A stretch of 64,000 nt of DNA from an uncultured Cohaesibacter sp. (GTDB lineage Bacteria; Pseudomonadota; Alphaproteobacteria; Rhizobiales; Cohaesibacteraceae). Below, in pieces: positions 36,149 through 45,101 of the stretch; position 1 is the stretch's first letter; each line of letters starts with the position of its first letter. The stretch is taken from contig NZ_OY759868.1 of NCBI RefSeq assembly GCF_963662805.1, positions 124,001 through 188,000 of the forward strand. The letters run 5' to 3'. The notes beneath the pieces are model-generated. The model did no database searches. It worked only from the letters and a program-made list of their open reading frames with translations, and was not told the origin of the DNA. The translations under genes were made by a program, and so were the position numbers.

Positions 36149-39139
36149 TCAGATTTTCAATCTGGAATTTTCAGGATCGACAAAGACCGTTTTGGTGATC
36201 TTGGCCGCGATGGTCCGATCCGGCATCGGGATGTAGACCGTTTCGCCCAGCATGTTGTGGCCATTCTCGACCAAACCCAGAGCAATCGGCTGCCCGACCG
36301 CCTCGGAATGATAGGAGGAGCTCACATGCCCGACCATCTTCATCGGGATCGGCTGCTTGGCATCGAGCACGATCTGGGCACCCTCTTCCAGCTTCGAGCG
36401 GTCAGTGGTCAATAGCCCCACCAGATGCCTGCGGCCCTCTGCCACCAGATCAGGCCGAGCAAGGCCGCGCTTGCCGATGAAGTCCGGCTTCATCTTGCCG
36501 ATGGCCCAGCTCATGCCCACGTCATGCGGCGTCACGGTGCCGTCGGTATCCTGACCAACAATGATGTAGCCCTTCTCGGCGCGCAGGACATGCATCACTT
36601 CCGTGCCATAAGGCGTGATGTCATATTGCTGACCGGCAGCCCACAGGATCTCCCACATGGTGCGCCCCATCGGAGCAGGCACGTTGACCTCGAAGCCGAT
36701 CTCGCCGGAGAAGCTCACCCGGAACAAGCGAGCGGGCATACCGGCCACCGTGCATTCGACACAGGACATGTGCGGGAAGGCTTCGTCCGTCAACTCGACA
36801 CCCTCGACAAAGGGAGCCAGCAGCTTGGCGGCATTGGGGCCATTGAGAGCAATGGCCGCCCATTGCTCGGTCGTTGAAGTCAGCCAGACCTTGAGATCGG
36901 GCCATTCAGTCTGGAGGAAATCCTCCATGTGATTGAGCACACGCGCCGCCCCACCGGTTGTCGTGGTGACATGGAACCGGTCCTCGGCAATGCGCCCAAT
37001 GACGCCATCATCGCGGATATAGCCGTCATCCCCCAGCAGCAGCCCGTAGCGGCAACGGCCTACGCCGAGCTTGGTCCAGGGGTTGGTGTAGATCCGGTTC
37101 ATGAACTCTACGGCATCCGGACCAACAACCTCGATCTTGCCAAGGGTCGAGGCATCGAAGATGCCGAGGCTCTTGCGAACGGCAACACATTCGCGGGCGA
37201 CTGCAGCATCCATGTCTTCCCCCGGTTTGGGGAAATACCGGGCTCGCCGCCATTGGCTGACAGGCTCGAACACGGCGCCATTTTCCTCGGCCCAATGGTC
37301 GATCTGTGTCTTGCGCGTGACCTCGAAATGGTCCCCGCTGTGATAACCAGAGAGCGTGCCGAAGGTGACAGGGGTGAAGGGTGGACGGAAGGTCGTCAGC
37401 CCCACCTGCGGCTGTTTACGGTTCAACGCATCGGCGGTGATGTTGAGGCCGTTGATGTTGGACATCTTGCCCTGATCGGCGCCCATGCCGTTGGTCGTGT
37501 AGCGTTTGACATGCTCAATGGAACGCATTCCTTCGCGTACAGCAAGGCGCAAGTCCTTGGCCGTCACATCGCTCTGGAAATCGACGAAGGCCTTGGCCTT
37601 ACCCGCATCCTTGTCGGTGGGCAGCTCCTTGAGTGACACCCCGGTGCCTTTGCGATCATGCTCGATTGCATAGTCGGTGGACGTCGCTGACTTGCCCAAC
37701 AGCGACGCCACCTTCTGTCCGGCACGCATGCCGTCCTTGATGGCTTCCTCGAGACCCCAGAGGCCTCGGCTCGCACCCGTGATAACACAATCCTCCGGCG
37801 TCACGTCAGGAAGGAAGGTTGTGCGATCGTCGTCCCAGATCAGACTGCCCTTGGTATGCGAGAACAAATGCAGCGACGGCGTCCAGCCGCCGGACATCAG
37901 CAGCACATCGCAGGAGATCCAGCTACCGGCACCGACGGAAGCGCCCTTCACCGGATTGATGCGGACTTTCTTGACCCTGAGGCGACCGGCGGTCTCGCTG
38001 ACCGTATGGGAGAGCTTGATCGGGATCTGGCGTTTGCTCGCCTCTGTGAGGAGATCCTCGCGAACAGCTTCGCGGGTGTCGACAATGGCCTGAACCTTGG
38101 CACCGGCATCATGAAGATCAAAGGCAGCATACCAAGCGCTGTCGTGACTGGTGATAATAACGGGCTTGTTGCCGACCTTGACGCCATAGCGATTGAGATA
38201 GGTCTGCGCGGAACCGGCCAGCATAATGCCCGGACGATCATTGCAGTGGAAGACCAGCGGCTTTTCGATGGCGCCTTGCGCCAGAACCACCTGCCGGGCT
38301 CGAACACGCCAGAGGCGCTCGCGCGGCATGTCTTCAGGCACTTTTTCCAAATGATCGCTCAGTTTCTGGCAAAGACCGATCATGTTCTGATGGTAGTAGC
38401 CGATGGCCGTGGTGTGCGGCATGATCTTGACGCCAAGAGCCTTGAGCTCGGCGAGTTCAGCCTTCAGCCAGTCCCAGGCAGGCAGACCGTTGATCAGCGC
38501 CTGAGGCTCGGACAGCAGCGAACCGCCAGCTTCTGAATGCTCGTCGACAACGACCACCTTCAGCCCGTCGACAGCGGCAGCCCGTGCCGCAGCCAGCCCG
38601 GACGGTCCGGCACCGACAATCAGCACATCGCAATGCATGTAGCGCGAGGCATAATGGTCCGGGTCAGCGTCCATCGGCGATGCCCCGAGCCCCGCCGCAT
38701 TGCGGATGAAGGGCTCATAAAGCCGATCCCAAAGGAACCGCGGCCACATGAAGGTCTTGTAGTAGAAGCCTGCCGAGAAGAACATGAAGGCGAAGTCATT
38801 GAGCGCGCCAACATGGAACTTGAGGCTCGGCTTCTTGTTCTGGGACGTCACGTCAAGGCCGTTCCAGATCTCATGCATGGTGGCATGGGAGTTTGGCTCA
38901 TAGCGCCCCTTGCCCCGGCTGGTACCGACCAGTGCATTGGGTTCTTCCGAACCTGCCGTGACTGGCCCGCGAGGGCGGTTGTATTTGTAGGAGCGGCCGA
39001 TCAGGTGAACGCCATTGGCCAGAAGCGCCGAGGCGATGGTGTCACCCTTTGCGCCACGATAGGTCTTGCCATCAAAAGTGAAGGAGACTGGGCTTGACGG
39101 GTCGACACGACCGGCCCCGGGAACGCGATACTTGCTCAT
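36149..39139 (-). CDS. soxA: Sarcosine oxidase alpha subunit
   Basis: The 996-residue protein has, in order, an N-terminal ferredoxin-like region (SFTFDGKTYRGAKGDTIASALLANG), a dinucleotide-binding domain with VLIVGAGPSGLAAARAAA near residue 175, a second nucleotide/FAD-binding part, and a C-terminal GcvT-like folate domain (from about 600, with GGAARVLNHMEDFLQ, AALNGPNAAKLL, and VSFSGEIGFEVNVP). The complex oxidises sarcosine to glycine, passing the methyl carbon to tetrahydrofolate and electrons to oxygen. The start overlaps the soxD stop (ATGA at 39139). Confidence 0.96.
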   Translation of the reverse strand: MSKYRVPGAGRVDPSSPVSFTFDGKTYRGAKGDTIASALLANGVHLIGRSYKYNRPRGPVTAGSEEPNALVGTSRGKGRYEPNSHATMHEIWNGLDVTSQNKKPSLKFHVGALNDFAFMFFSAGFYYKTFMWPRFLWDRLYEPFIRNAAGLGASPMDADPDHYASRYMHCDVLIVGAGPSGLAAARAAAVDGLKVVVVDEHSEAGGSLLSEPQALINGLPAWDWLKAELAELKALGVKIMPHTTAIGYYHQNMIGLCQKLSDHLEKVPEDMPRERLWRVRARQVVLAQGAIEKPLVFHCNDRPGIMLAGSAQTYLNRYGVKVGNKPVIITSHDSAWYAAFDLHDAGAKVQAIVDTREAVREDLLTEASKRQIPIKLSHTVSETAGRLRVKKVRINPVKGASVGAGSWISCDVLLMSGGWTPSLHLFSHTKGSLIWDDDRTTFLPDVTPEDCVITGASRGLWGLEEAIKDGMRAGQKVASLLGKSATSTDYAIEHDRKGTGVSLKELPTDKDAGKAKAFVDFQSDVTAKDLRLAVREGMRSIEHVKRYTTNGMGADQGKMSNINGLNITADALNRKQPQVGLTTFRPPFTPVTFGTLSGYHSGDHFEVTRKTQIDHWAEENGAVFEPVSQWRRARYFPKPGEDMDAAVARECVAVRKSLGIFDASTLGKIEVVGPDAVEFMNRIYTNPWTKLGVGRCRYGLLLGDDGYIRDDGVIGRIAEDRFHVTTTTGGAARVLNHMEDFLQTEWPDLKVWLTSTTEQWAAIALNGPNAAKLLAPFVEGVELTDEAFPHMSCVECTVAGMPARLFRVSFSGEIGFEVNVPAPMGRTMWEILWAAGQQYDITPYGTEVMHVLRAEKGYIIVGQDTDGTVTPHDVGMSWAIGKMKPDFIGKRGLARPDLVAEGRRHLVGLLTTDRSKLEEGAQIVLDAKQPIPMKMVGHVSSSYHSEAVGQPIALGLVENGHNMLGETVYIPMPDRTIAAKITKTVFVDPENSRLKI

Positions 39140-39438
39140 TGTGCGTCTTTCTCCGGAGTTTCAAGCACTGGACGGGCCTCGCCAGCCTTGTAGGTTGCCA
39201 AAAACCGGTCCGTCACAGTATTCCTGACCGCATTGAAGAAGCGGCCGCAGCCATGAAAATGGCGCCATCTTTCAGCGTGGGCACCGCGCGGATTGCTGCG
39301 GATGAACAGAAAGGCTTCCCACTCTTCGTCACTCTGCTTGTCCGGTTCTGAGGGACGGGCGATGTGGGCTTCACCGGCATAGGTGAATTCGGCTTCGGGG
39401 AGGGTTTCCTCGCAATAGGGGCAATGAATGAGGAGCAT
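39136..39438 (-). CDS. soxD: Sarcosine oxidase delta subunit
   Basis: The 100-residue zinc-binding subunit shows the Cys/His ligand set in LIHCPYCEETLPEAEF and GEAHIARP, and the conserved FIRSNPRGAHAERWRHFHGCGRFFNAVRNT. The ATG at 39438 fits the family start; upstream codons to 39483 overlap the end of soxB and are unlikely. It overlaps soxA by 4 bp and lies 10 bp past soxB. Confidence 0.93.
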   Translation of the reverse strand: MLLIHCPYCEETLPEAEFTYAGEAHIARPSEPDKQSDEEWEAFLFIRSNPRGAHAERWRHFHGCGRFFNAVRNTVTDRFLATYKAGEARPVLETPEKDAQ

Positions 39439-39448
39439 GACGAAATCC

Positions 39449-40705
39449 TTAGTGGGCAACGGCAGCAGCGGCTGCTTCATCAATCAGTCGGCCGGAGCGG
39501 AAACGCTCAAGGTTGAAGGGAGCATTGATCGGATGCGGCTCATCCTTGGCGACGGTCCAGGCAAGAGTGTGGGCCGCGCCCGGGGTCGCCTTGAAGCCAC
39601 CCGTTCCCCAGCCACAGTTGACGTAGAGGCCCTTGACCGGCGTCTTGCCGAGGATCGGCGAGCGGTCCGGCGTCACATCAACAATGCCGCCCCATTTGCG
39701 CAGCATCCGGACCCGGTTGAACATCGGGAAGATTTCCGTGATGGCGGCGATGGTATGCTCGATCAGTGGCAGACCACCGCGCTGGGAATAGGAAGTATAC
39801 TGGTCCGTGCCTGACCCGATCACCAACTCGCCCTTGTCGGACTGGCTGATATAGGCGTGAACGGCATTCGACATCACGACGCACGGGAAGATCGGCTTGA
39901 TCGGCTCGGAAATCAGGGCCTGCAGCGGATAGCTCTCGACAGGCATGCGCACCTGAGCGCTGTCCATGACGACGCTTGAGTTGCCGGCAACAGAGACGGC
40001 GACCTTCTTGGCCTTGATGAAGCCCTTTGTGGTCTCGACACCCGACACAGATCCGTCCGGATTGCGACGGATGGCATTGACCATGCAATTCTCGATGATG
40101 TCGACCCCGCGTGCGGCTGCAGCCCGTGCATAGCCCCATGCGACAGCATCGTGACGAGCTGTTCCGGCCCGCCTCTGCAGGGCGGCTCCCACAATGGGAT
40201 AACGCGCAGTCGGGGACAGGCTGAGCGGGGGACAGAATTCCTTGGCCTGTTCAGGTGTCAGCCACTGATTGTCCACGCCATTGAGACGATTGGCATGAAC
40301 ATGCCGCTTGAAGGTCTGCACGTCATGAACCGTGTGGGCCAGCATCAGCACACCACGGTTGGAATACATCACGTTGTAGTTCAGATCCTGACTGAGTCCT
40401 TCCCACAGGTCCACCGCGTGATCGAAGATCCGCGCACTCTCATCGTAGAGATAGTTGGACCGGATGATCGTGGTGTTCCGCCCGGTGTTGCCACCGCCAA
40501 GCCAGCCCTTGTCGATCACCGCAACATTGGTGATGCCATGCTCCTTGGCCAGATAATAGGCCGCTCCGAGCCCGTGACCACCAGCGCCAACGATGACAAC
40601 ATCATATTCGCTTTTCGGTTGGCTTTCGGGCCACTGTTCGGGCCAGTTCTTATGTCCGGAGAGAGTATTCTTAATCAGAGAAAATGCGTTGAAGCGCGTC
40701 ATCAT
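39449..40705 (-). CDS. soxB: Sarcosine oxidase beta subunit
   Basis: The protein of about 418 residues is a DAO-type flavoprotein carrying the sarcosine dehydrogenating site. It shows YDVVIVGAGGHGLGAAYYLAKEHG (FAD), VIDKGWLGGGNTGRNTTIIRSNYL, the ARHDAVAWGYARAAA segment, and the C-terminal KWGGIVDVTPDRSPILGKTPVKGLYVNCGWGTGGFKATP. FAD binds non-covalently and FMN bridges the alpha and beta subunits in this family. ATGs at 40705 and 40702 are adjacent, either could start, and AGGCGG lies upstream. It is the first gene of soxBDAG and divergent from the AraC-type regulator 95 bp away. Confidence 0.95.
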   Translation of the reverse strand: MMTRFNAFSLIKNTLSGHKNWPEQWPESQPKSEYDVVIVGAGGHGLGAAYYLAKEHGITNVAVIDKGWLGGGNTGRNTTIIRSNYLYDESARIFDHAVDLWEGLSQDLNYNVMYSNRGVLMLAHTVHDVQTFKRHVHANRLNGVDNQWLTPEQAKEFCPPLSLSPTARYPIVGAALQRRAGTARHDAVAWGYARAAAARGVDIIENCMVNAIRRNPDGSVSGVETTKGFIKAKKVAVSVAGNSSVVMDSAQVRMPVESYPLQALISEPIKPIFPCVVMSNAVHAYISQSDKGELVIGSGTDQYTSYSQRGGLPLIEHTIAAITEIFPMFNRVRMLRKWGGIVDVTPDRSPILGKTPVKGLYVNCGWGTGGFKATPGAAHTLAWTVAKDEPHPINAPFNLERFRSGRLIDEAAAAAVAH

Positions 40706-40800
40706 ACACACCGCCTACTTTTCGAGTCTGGACGACAGGTTGGATTTATGATGATGTGAGCGCAGGAATTTATCCGTCACATTATTTGTAAATTTGCGAC

Positions 40801-41796
40801 ATGCCACAGAATACGACTTTAGACCGTAAGCAATTGCGCGTAGCGTTCCTGCTGTCCGATCGTTTCACCCTGTCGGCCTTTGCGAATTTTGTTGATGTCT
40901 TGCGGCTGGCTGCCGATGACGCTGACAAATCCCGCCAGATCCACTGCGAGTGGGCCGTGCTATCCGACGACATGTCGCTGGTCAAATCCAGCTGTGGCGT
41001 CTCGATCCGCCCGGACACGCGTCTGAGGAATGCGGGCCATTATGACTATGTCGTCGTGGTCGGGGGGCTCATGGGAGAGACAGCAGCTCTCAGTTCCGAC
41101 TGCATCGCCTATCTCAAGAAGGCCGCGGCGGCAGGGACGTCCCTGATTGGTTTGTGCACGGGGGTCTTCATCCTGCAGGAAGCGGGACTGCTGCAGGGAT
41201 ATAAGATCTGTGTCAGCTGGTTCCACCATCAGGAATTCATTGATCGCTTCGAAACCGAGCAGCCGGTGTCCGATCAGATCTTCGTGGTCGACCGCAACCG
41301 GCTGACCTGTTCAGGCGGCCATGGTACGGCCCACCTCGCGGCCTTTCTGGTGCAGCGCCATATCGGTCAGGCCGCCGCCATCAAGAGCCTCAACATCATG
41401 ATGATCGATCATGCCCTGAGCGGTGAACGGCCACAACCCGCAGCCTTTTCCTCAAGCAAGGCAAAGGACGCTCTGGTCAAGCGCGCCATCCTGCGCATGC
41501 AGCAAAACCTCGAGATCCCGAAGACAATCGAAGAGATCGCGCAGGAGCTTGGTGTCGGACGCAGAACACTGGAGCGGCGCTTCCTCTCCGATATCAAGGA
41601 AACGCCGCATACCGTCTATCTGACGCTAAGGCTGGAACGTGCCCTCGTCTGGTTGCGCACGACGGACGAGCCCATCCTAGACATTTCTCTGGCCTGCGGC
41701 TTTTGCGATGTCGCCCATTTCTCCCGGTCCATGAAATCGAAATGGGGCATGACGCCCTCGCAATATCGTGCGATGGAAACCCGCGTGGAAACCTGA
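40801..41796 (+). CDS. GlxA/GbdR-type AraC transcriptional regulator
   Basis: The 331-residue protein has an N-terminal DJ-1/PfpI-like domain (about 12-190, with VVVVGGLMGE and the nucleophile-elbow-like LIGLCTGVFILQEAG; the Cys is at the usual position). A C-terminal AraC HTH pair follows (about 225-325, with TIEEIAQELGVGRRTLERRFLSDI and DISLACGFCDVAHFSRSMKSKWGMTPSQYR). This architecture is that of GbdR, which activates glycine betaine/dimethylglycine/sarcosine catabolism in Pseudomonas. Its divergent position beside soxBDAG supports the same job here, by inference. Confidence 0.88.
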   Translation: MPQNTTLDRKQLRVAFLLSDRFTLSAFANFVDVLRLAADDADKSRQIHCEWAVLSDDMSLVKSSCGVSIRPDTRLRNAGHYDYVVVVGGLMGETAALSSDCIAYLKKAAAAGTSLIGLCTGVFILQEAGLLQGYKICVSWFHHQEFIDRFETEQPVSDQIFVVDRNRLTCSGGHGTAHLAAFLVQRHIGQAAAIKSLNIMMIDHALSGERPQPAAFSSSKAKDALVKRAILRMQQNLEIPKTIEEIAQELGVGRRTLERRFLSDIKETPHTVYLTLRLERALVWLRTTDEPILDISLACGFCDVAHFSRSMKSKWGMTPSQYRAMETRVET

Positions 41797-41811
41797 AGCC
41801 GTAGCTCTCGT

Positions 41812-42048
41812 TCAGCCTTTCAACCAGCCTTCCAGCTTGGCCGCGTCGGGCAATCCGCCAGAATGAACCAGCTTGCCATCAATCGAGATGCCCGGTGTCG
41901 ACATGACGCCAGCCATGGCGATCTCCTTGGGGTCGGTGACCTTCTCGACATCGGCGTCAAGGCCGAGCTTGGCCGCAGCATCCTTCACCATTTGAGCGGT
42001 GGTTTCACAGCGTTTGCAGCCCGGTCCGAAGACTTTCACCTGTTTCAT
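41812..42048 (-). CDS. Thioredoxin-like (small redox-active disulfide) protein
   Basis: The 78-residue protein of the MTH895/TM0996 type has the active-site CxxC in FGPGCKRCETTAQMV (residues 11-14) and the cis-proline loop STPGISIDGKLVHSG. It lies 26 bp downstream of the permease gene in the same direction. This pairing with a COG0701 permease and an ArsR repressor recurs in bacteria. It presumably works as a thiol partner of the permease or of thiol-bound arsenic, but the substrate is not shown. Confidence 0.86.
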   Translation of the reverse strand: MKQVKVFGPGCKRCETTAQMVKDAAAKLGLDADVEKVTDPKEIAMAGVMSTPGISIDGKLVHSGGLPDAAKLEGWLKG

Positions 42049-42074
42049 TGTCTTGTCTTTCCTAGTTCTTACAG

Positions 42075-43160
42075 TCAGAATATCGCGTTGAAAAGAAAGC
42101 CCACGGCCAGTATGCCGGAACTGACCACCGCGATGAACACCGCAATCAGGCGCAGGGTAAGCACCTGACGCAGGATCAGCATCTCGGGCATCGAGAGCGC
42201 AATCACGCTCATCATGAAGGCAAGCACCGTCCCGAGAGCGGCTCCCTTACCAAGCAGCGCCTCAACAATGGGAATGACGCCTGCAGCGTTAGTATAGAGG
42301 GGAACCCCCATGACGACCGCCACGGGCACGGACCACCATGCGTCAGCCCCCATGATGTCGACCATTAGATCCTGCGGCACATAGCCGTGAATGAGCGCGC
42401 CAACGCCGATGCCGATGATGATCCAGAGCCAGACCTTGGCGAGAATTTCCCGGACCGCCTCAAAGCCAAACCAATAGCGATCGCGGAGTGTAAGGCGTTC
42501 ACTCTCAAAATCCGCCGGAGCATTGGCACCGGAATGGATCTCTCGCACCCAGTCCTGTAGCCATCCTTCAAGCTTCAGTTTACCAATCACCCAACCGGCA
42601 AGGATCGCAACCCCGAGCCCGAAAAAGAGATAGGTCAGTGCCACAGTCCATCCGACGAGCCCAACAAGCAGGATCAGGGCTACTTCATTGACCATCGGAG
42701 CGGCGATCAGAAAGGAGAACGTGACACCCAGAGGCACACCGGCAGAGACAAAGCCGATGAACAGGGGCACTGCCGAGCAGGAACAGAAAGGCGTCAGGAT
42801 GCCAAGCCCGGCGGACATCACATTGCCCACCCCTTCCCGCTTGCCAGACAAAAGCGCGCGCGTTTTCTCCGGGCTGAACCACGAGCGAACGACCCCCATG
42901 GCGAACACGATCAGCGTCAACAGCATCAGAACTTTGGGAACATCATAGAAGAAAAAGGCGATGGCCTCTCCGGTATGGCTGTGCCGGTCGACCGGAAACA
43001 GGGATGTGATGAACTCGGACAGTGGCACGAGTTGTCGATAGAGCGCCCACCAGAGACCAAGCCCAACCAGCGTTCCCACGACCAGCAACAAAGGCCCTTG
43101 CCCGGCCGATTTGCCAGCCCCGGTAGTCTCGTTACCGGCAGGTGTCATCGACTCTAGCAT
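42075..43160 (-). CDS. COG0701-family permease (ArsP/DUF318-like)
   Basis: The 361-residue membrane protein has about eight hydrophobic segments in two repeated halves. Repeat 1 has the hallmark GILTPFCSCSAVPLFIGFVSAGVPLG with the conserved double Cys; repeat 2 has GVPLYTNAAGVIPIVEALLGKG. Members include the organoarsenical pump ArsP and permeases of unknown cargo. The gene overlaps the end of arsR by 7 bp and is followed by a thioredoxin-like gene. The role is likely arsenic or related thiol-reactive compound handling; an alternative ATG at 43148 exists. Confidence 0.87.
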   Translation of the reverse strand: MLESMTPAGNETTGAGKSAGQGPLLLVVGTLVGLGLWWALYRQLVPLSEFITSLFPVDRHSHTGEAIAFFFYDVPKVLMLLTLIVFAMGVVRSWFSPEKTRALLSGKREGVGNVMSAGLGILTPFCSCSAVPLFIGFVSAGVPLGVTFSFLIAAPMVNEVALILLVGLVGWTVALTYLFFGLGVAILAGWVIGKLKLEGWLQDWVREIHSGANAPADFESERLTLRDRYWFGFEAVREILAKVWLWIIIGIGVGALIHGYVPQDLMVDIMGADAWWSVPVAVVMGVPLYTNAAGVIPIVEALLGKGAALGTVLAFMMSVIALSMPEMLILRQVLTLRLIAVFIAVVSSGILAVGFLFNAIF

Positions 43161-43519
43161 GCTTCACTCTCCTTGAGATCACATCGCACGGGCGGACGAT
43201 CGACAGCTTTCAGCCGCTTGCGATCCGATGCGAACTGAGGATCGAGCTGCACGCCCTCAACCGCCGCATCAAGCGCCTTCTTCGCCCAGTCGGAGAGGTC
43301 GTCAGCAACAGAATAGAGAACCCACTGGGCCTCACGCCGACTGTTGACCAGCCCTGCTTCATTGAGAGCGCGGCAATGACGGGAGATTTTTGGCTGTGGC
43401 ATATCAAGCGCCCCAACCAACTCGCAGACGCAAAGCTCGGATTCCTGTGCAATCAGAGCCAGAATGCGCAAGCGGATCGGATCAGACAGTGCGCTAAAAA
43501 TATCGGTAAGCTTATCCAT
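43154..43519 (-). CDS. ArsR-family repressor (type with ELCVCELV metal site)
   Basis: The 121-residue winged-helix protein has the classical As(III)/Sb(III) site motif ELCVCELVGAL in the alpha-3 helix (two Cys at about 30 and 32) and the recognition helix QPKISRHCRALNEAGLV. It should repress its own operon with the permease and thioredoxin-like genes and release DNA when trivalent arsenic binds. The C-terminal tail is long and carries two further Cys. A palindrome lies 8 bp upstream of its start. It is divergent from a second, unlike arsR gene. Confidence 0.92.
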   Translation of the reverse strand: MDKLTDIFSALSDPIRLRILALIAQESELCVCELVGALDMPQPKISRHCRALNEAGLVNSRREAQWVLYSVADDLSDWAKKALDAAVEGVQLDPQFASDRKRLKAVDRPPVRCDLKESEAC

Positions 43520-43527
43520 GAAATCGA

Positions 43528-43547
43528 ATATACACAGAAACGTATAT
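43528..43547. promoter_or_regulatory. Candidate operator of the leftward arsR
   Basis: ATATAC-ACAGAAAC-GTATAT forms a perfect 6-8-6 dyad just upstream of the ATG at 43519. ArsR sites are usually imperfect 12-2-12 dyads in AT-rich DNA close to the start, which fits the position. Confidence 0.5.
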
Positions 43548-43591
43548 ACACGTCAATGCATATCCACCAAACCGCATTGACATCCGCCTAC

Positions 43592-43611
43592 ATTTCAAAT
43601 ATTCATGAAAT
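43592..43611. promoter_or_regulatory. Candidate operator abutting the rightward arsR start codon
   Basis: ATTTCA-AATATTCA-TGAAAT is a perfect 6-8-6 dyad ending at the base before the ATG at 43612. It has the same arm and spacer lengths as the site at 43528 but a different sequence, which suits two repressors of different specificity. Confidence 0.55.
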
Positions 43612-43944
43612 ATGGATACAAATAGCGCCGCAACCATTTTCGCCAGCCTGAGCCAACCGACGCGCCTCGACGTCTTCCGGATGTTGATCGAAGCCGGACC
43701 GGACGGCATGTCATCGGGTGACATCGGAGACCGCATGGGCATCAAGCCGAATACCATGTCGGTGAACCTCAAGCAGCTACTCCACTCCGGTCTGGTCCGC
43801 AATGAAAGACGTGGACGGCAGGTCTACTACTTCGCCGACATGGCCGCAGTCGGAAGCCTGCTGTCCTACCTCATGCAGGACTGCTGCGGCGGCAGACCTG
43901 AGCTTTGCAGCCCTGTCATCAACGAGTTGGCATGCGGCTGCTAG
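43612..43944 (+). CDS. ArsR-family repressor (C-terminal cysteine type)
   Basis: The 110-residue winged-helix protein has FASLSQPTRLDVFRMLIEAGPDG at its N-terminus and the recognition helix KPNTMSVNLKQLLHSGLV. It lacks the ELCVCEL motif of its neighbour. It has instead a cysteine cluster at the C-terminus (QDCCGGRPELC and ending CGC), as in the other alphaproteobacterial As(III)-sensing type. No ribosome binding site precedes the ATG, since the palindrome directly abuts it. It should control the ACR3 pump that follows 44 bp later. Confidence 0.9.
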   Translation: MDTNSAATIFASLSQPTRLDVFRMLIEAGPDGMSSGDIGDRMGIKPNTMSVNLKQLLHSGLVRNERRGRQVYYFADMAAVGSLLSYLMQDCCGGRPELCSPVINELACGC

Positions 43945-43988
43945 CCTGCGCCGAAACAAGAATGAAAATCACTGGAGACAATCGACTG

Positions 43989-45059
43989 ATGTCCGTCGAA
44001 ACAAACACATCTGCACGCCCCGCCGAACCCGGCGGAATTGGCTTCTTTGAGAAATGGCTATCGGTTTGGGTTGCTCTCAGCATCGCCGCCGGTCTGATCC
44101 TTGGTGAGCTCTTCCCCGATCTCTTCGGCCTGTTGGCCGGACTGGAATATGCCCATGTCAATCTGGTGGTCGCCGTGCTGATCTGGGCCATGGTCTATCC
44201 GATGATGGTCTCCGTAGACTTTTCCAGCATCAGCCATGTTGCAGACGAGCCGAAGGGCCTCCTGATCACGCTCGCGGTAAACTGGCTGATCAAACCCTTC
44301 ACCATGGCCGTGCTTGGGGTGGTTTTCTTCAAATATCTGTTCGCAGGCATGATGAGCGAGGCGGACGCGGATTCCTACATCGCCGGTCTCATTCTGCTCG
44401 GCGCAGCGCCTTGCACCGCGATGGTCTTTGTCTGGTCACAGCTCACCCGTGGCGACGCCAACTACACCCTCGTACAGGTCAGCGTGAACGACCTCATCAT
44501 GGTCTTCGCCTACGCGCCCATTGTGGCCCTGCTGCTCGGGGTCACCGACATTCCCGTTCCGTGGAACACCCTCATCCTGAGCGTGGTTCTCTATGTGGTG
44601 GTGCCATTGGTCGCCGGCTATTTCACGCGAAAGGCCCTTGTGTCCGGCTCAAGAACCGACGAAGCGGTGGCGGATTTTACGGGCAAGCTCAAGCCGGTTT
44701 CCGTCATCGGCCTGTTGGCAACGGTCGTCCTGCTGTTTGGCTTTCAGGGCAGCGTCATCCTGTCCCAGCCGATCCTGATCGCCCTTATCGCAATCCCGCT
44801 GTTGCTGCAATCCTACGGCATCTTTGCAATCGCATATATTGCCGCGTGGCTCATGAAGGTCCCCTTCCGGATCGCCGCCCCATGCGCCCTCATCGGTACG
44901 TCCAACTTCTTCGAATTGGCAGTTGCCGTCGCCATCGGCCTTTTCGGCCTGAACTCTGGCGCTGCATTGGCAACGGTGGTTGGCGTGCTCGTCGAAGTGC
45001 CGGTGATGCTCTCTCTGGTCGCCCTTGCCAACAGAACGCGACAACATTTCCCCGCCTGA
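43989..45059 (+). CDS. acr3: Arsenite efflux pump, ACR3 family
   Basis: The 356-residue membrane protein has about ten hydrophobic helices. It shows ACR3 hallmarks: FEKWLSVWVALSIAAGLILG, the conserved LGAAPCTAMVFVWSQLTRGDANYTLVQVSVNDLIM with the essential Cys, and APCALIGTSNFFELAVAVAIGLFG. It expels arsenite, driven by the proton gradient. The ATG at 43989 is preferred (GGAGA 10 bases upstream); an ATG at 43962 is an alternative. No arsenate reductase (arsC) or arsH is present in the window. Confidence 0.94.
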   Translation: MSVETNTSARPAEPGGIGFFEKWLSVWVALSIAAGLILGELFPDLFGLLAGLEYAHVNLVVAVLIWAMVYPMMVSVDFSSISHVADEPKGLLITLAVNWLIKPFTMAVLGVVFFKYLFAGMMSEADADSYIAGLILLGAAPCTAMVFVWSQLTRGDANYTLVQVSVNDLIMVFAYAPIVALLLGVTDIPVPWNTLILSVVLYVVVPLVAGYFTRKALVSGSRTDEAVADFTGKLKPVSVIGLLATVVLLFGFQGSVILSQPILIALIAIPLLLQSYGIFAIAYIAAWLMKVPFRIAAPCALIGTSNFFELAVAVAIGLFGLNSGAALATVVGVLVEVPVMLSLVALANRTRQHFPA

Positions 45060-45075
45060 TCGCTGGAAACAAAAT

Positions 45076-45100
45076 AAAGGCCCCGGAGACGGGGCCTTTT
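45076..45100. terminator. Bidirectional terminator between acr3 and asparaginase gene
   Basis: AAAGGCCCC, a G-GAGA-C loop, then GGGGCCTTTT. The stem is perfect and flanked by A and T runs, so it can serve both converging genes. Confidence 0.88.
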
Positions 45101-45101
45101 G

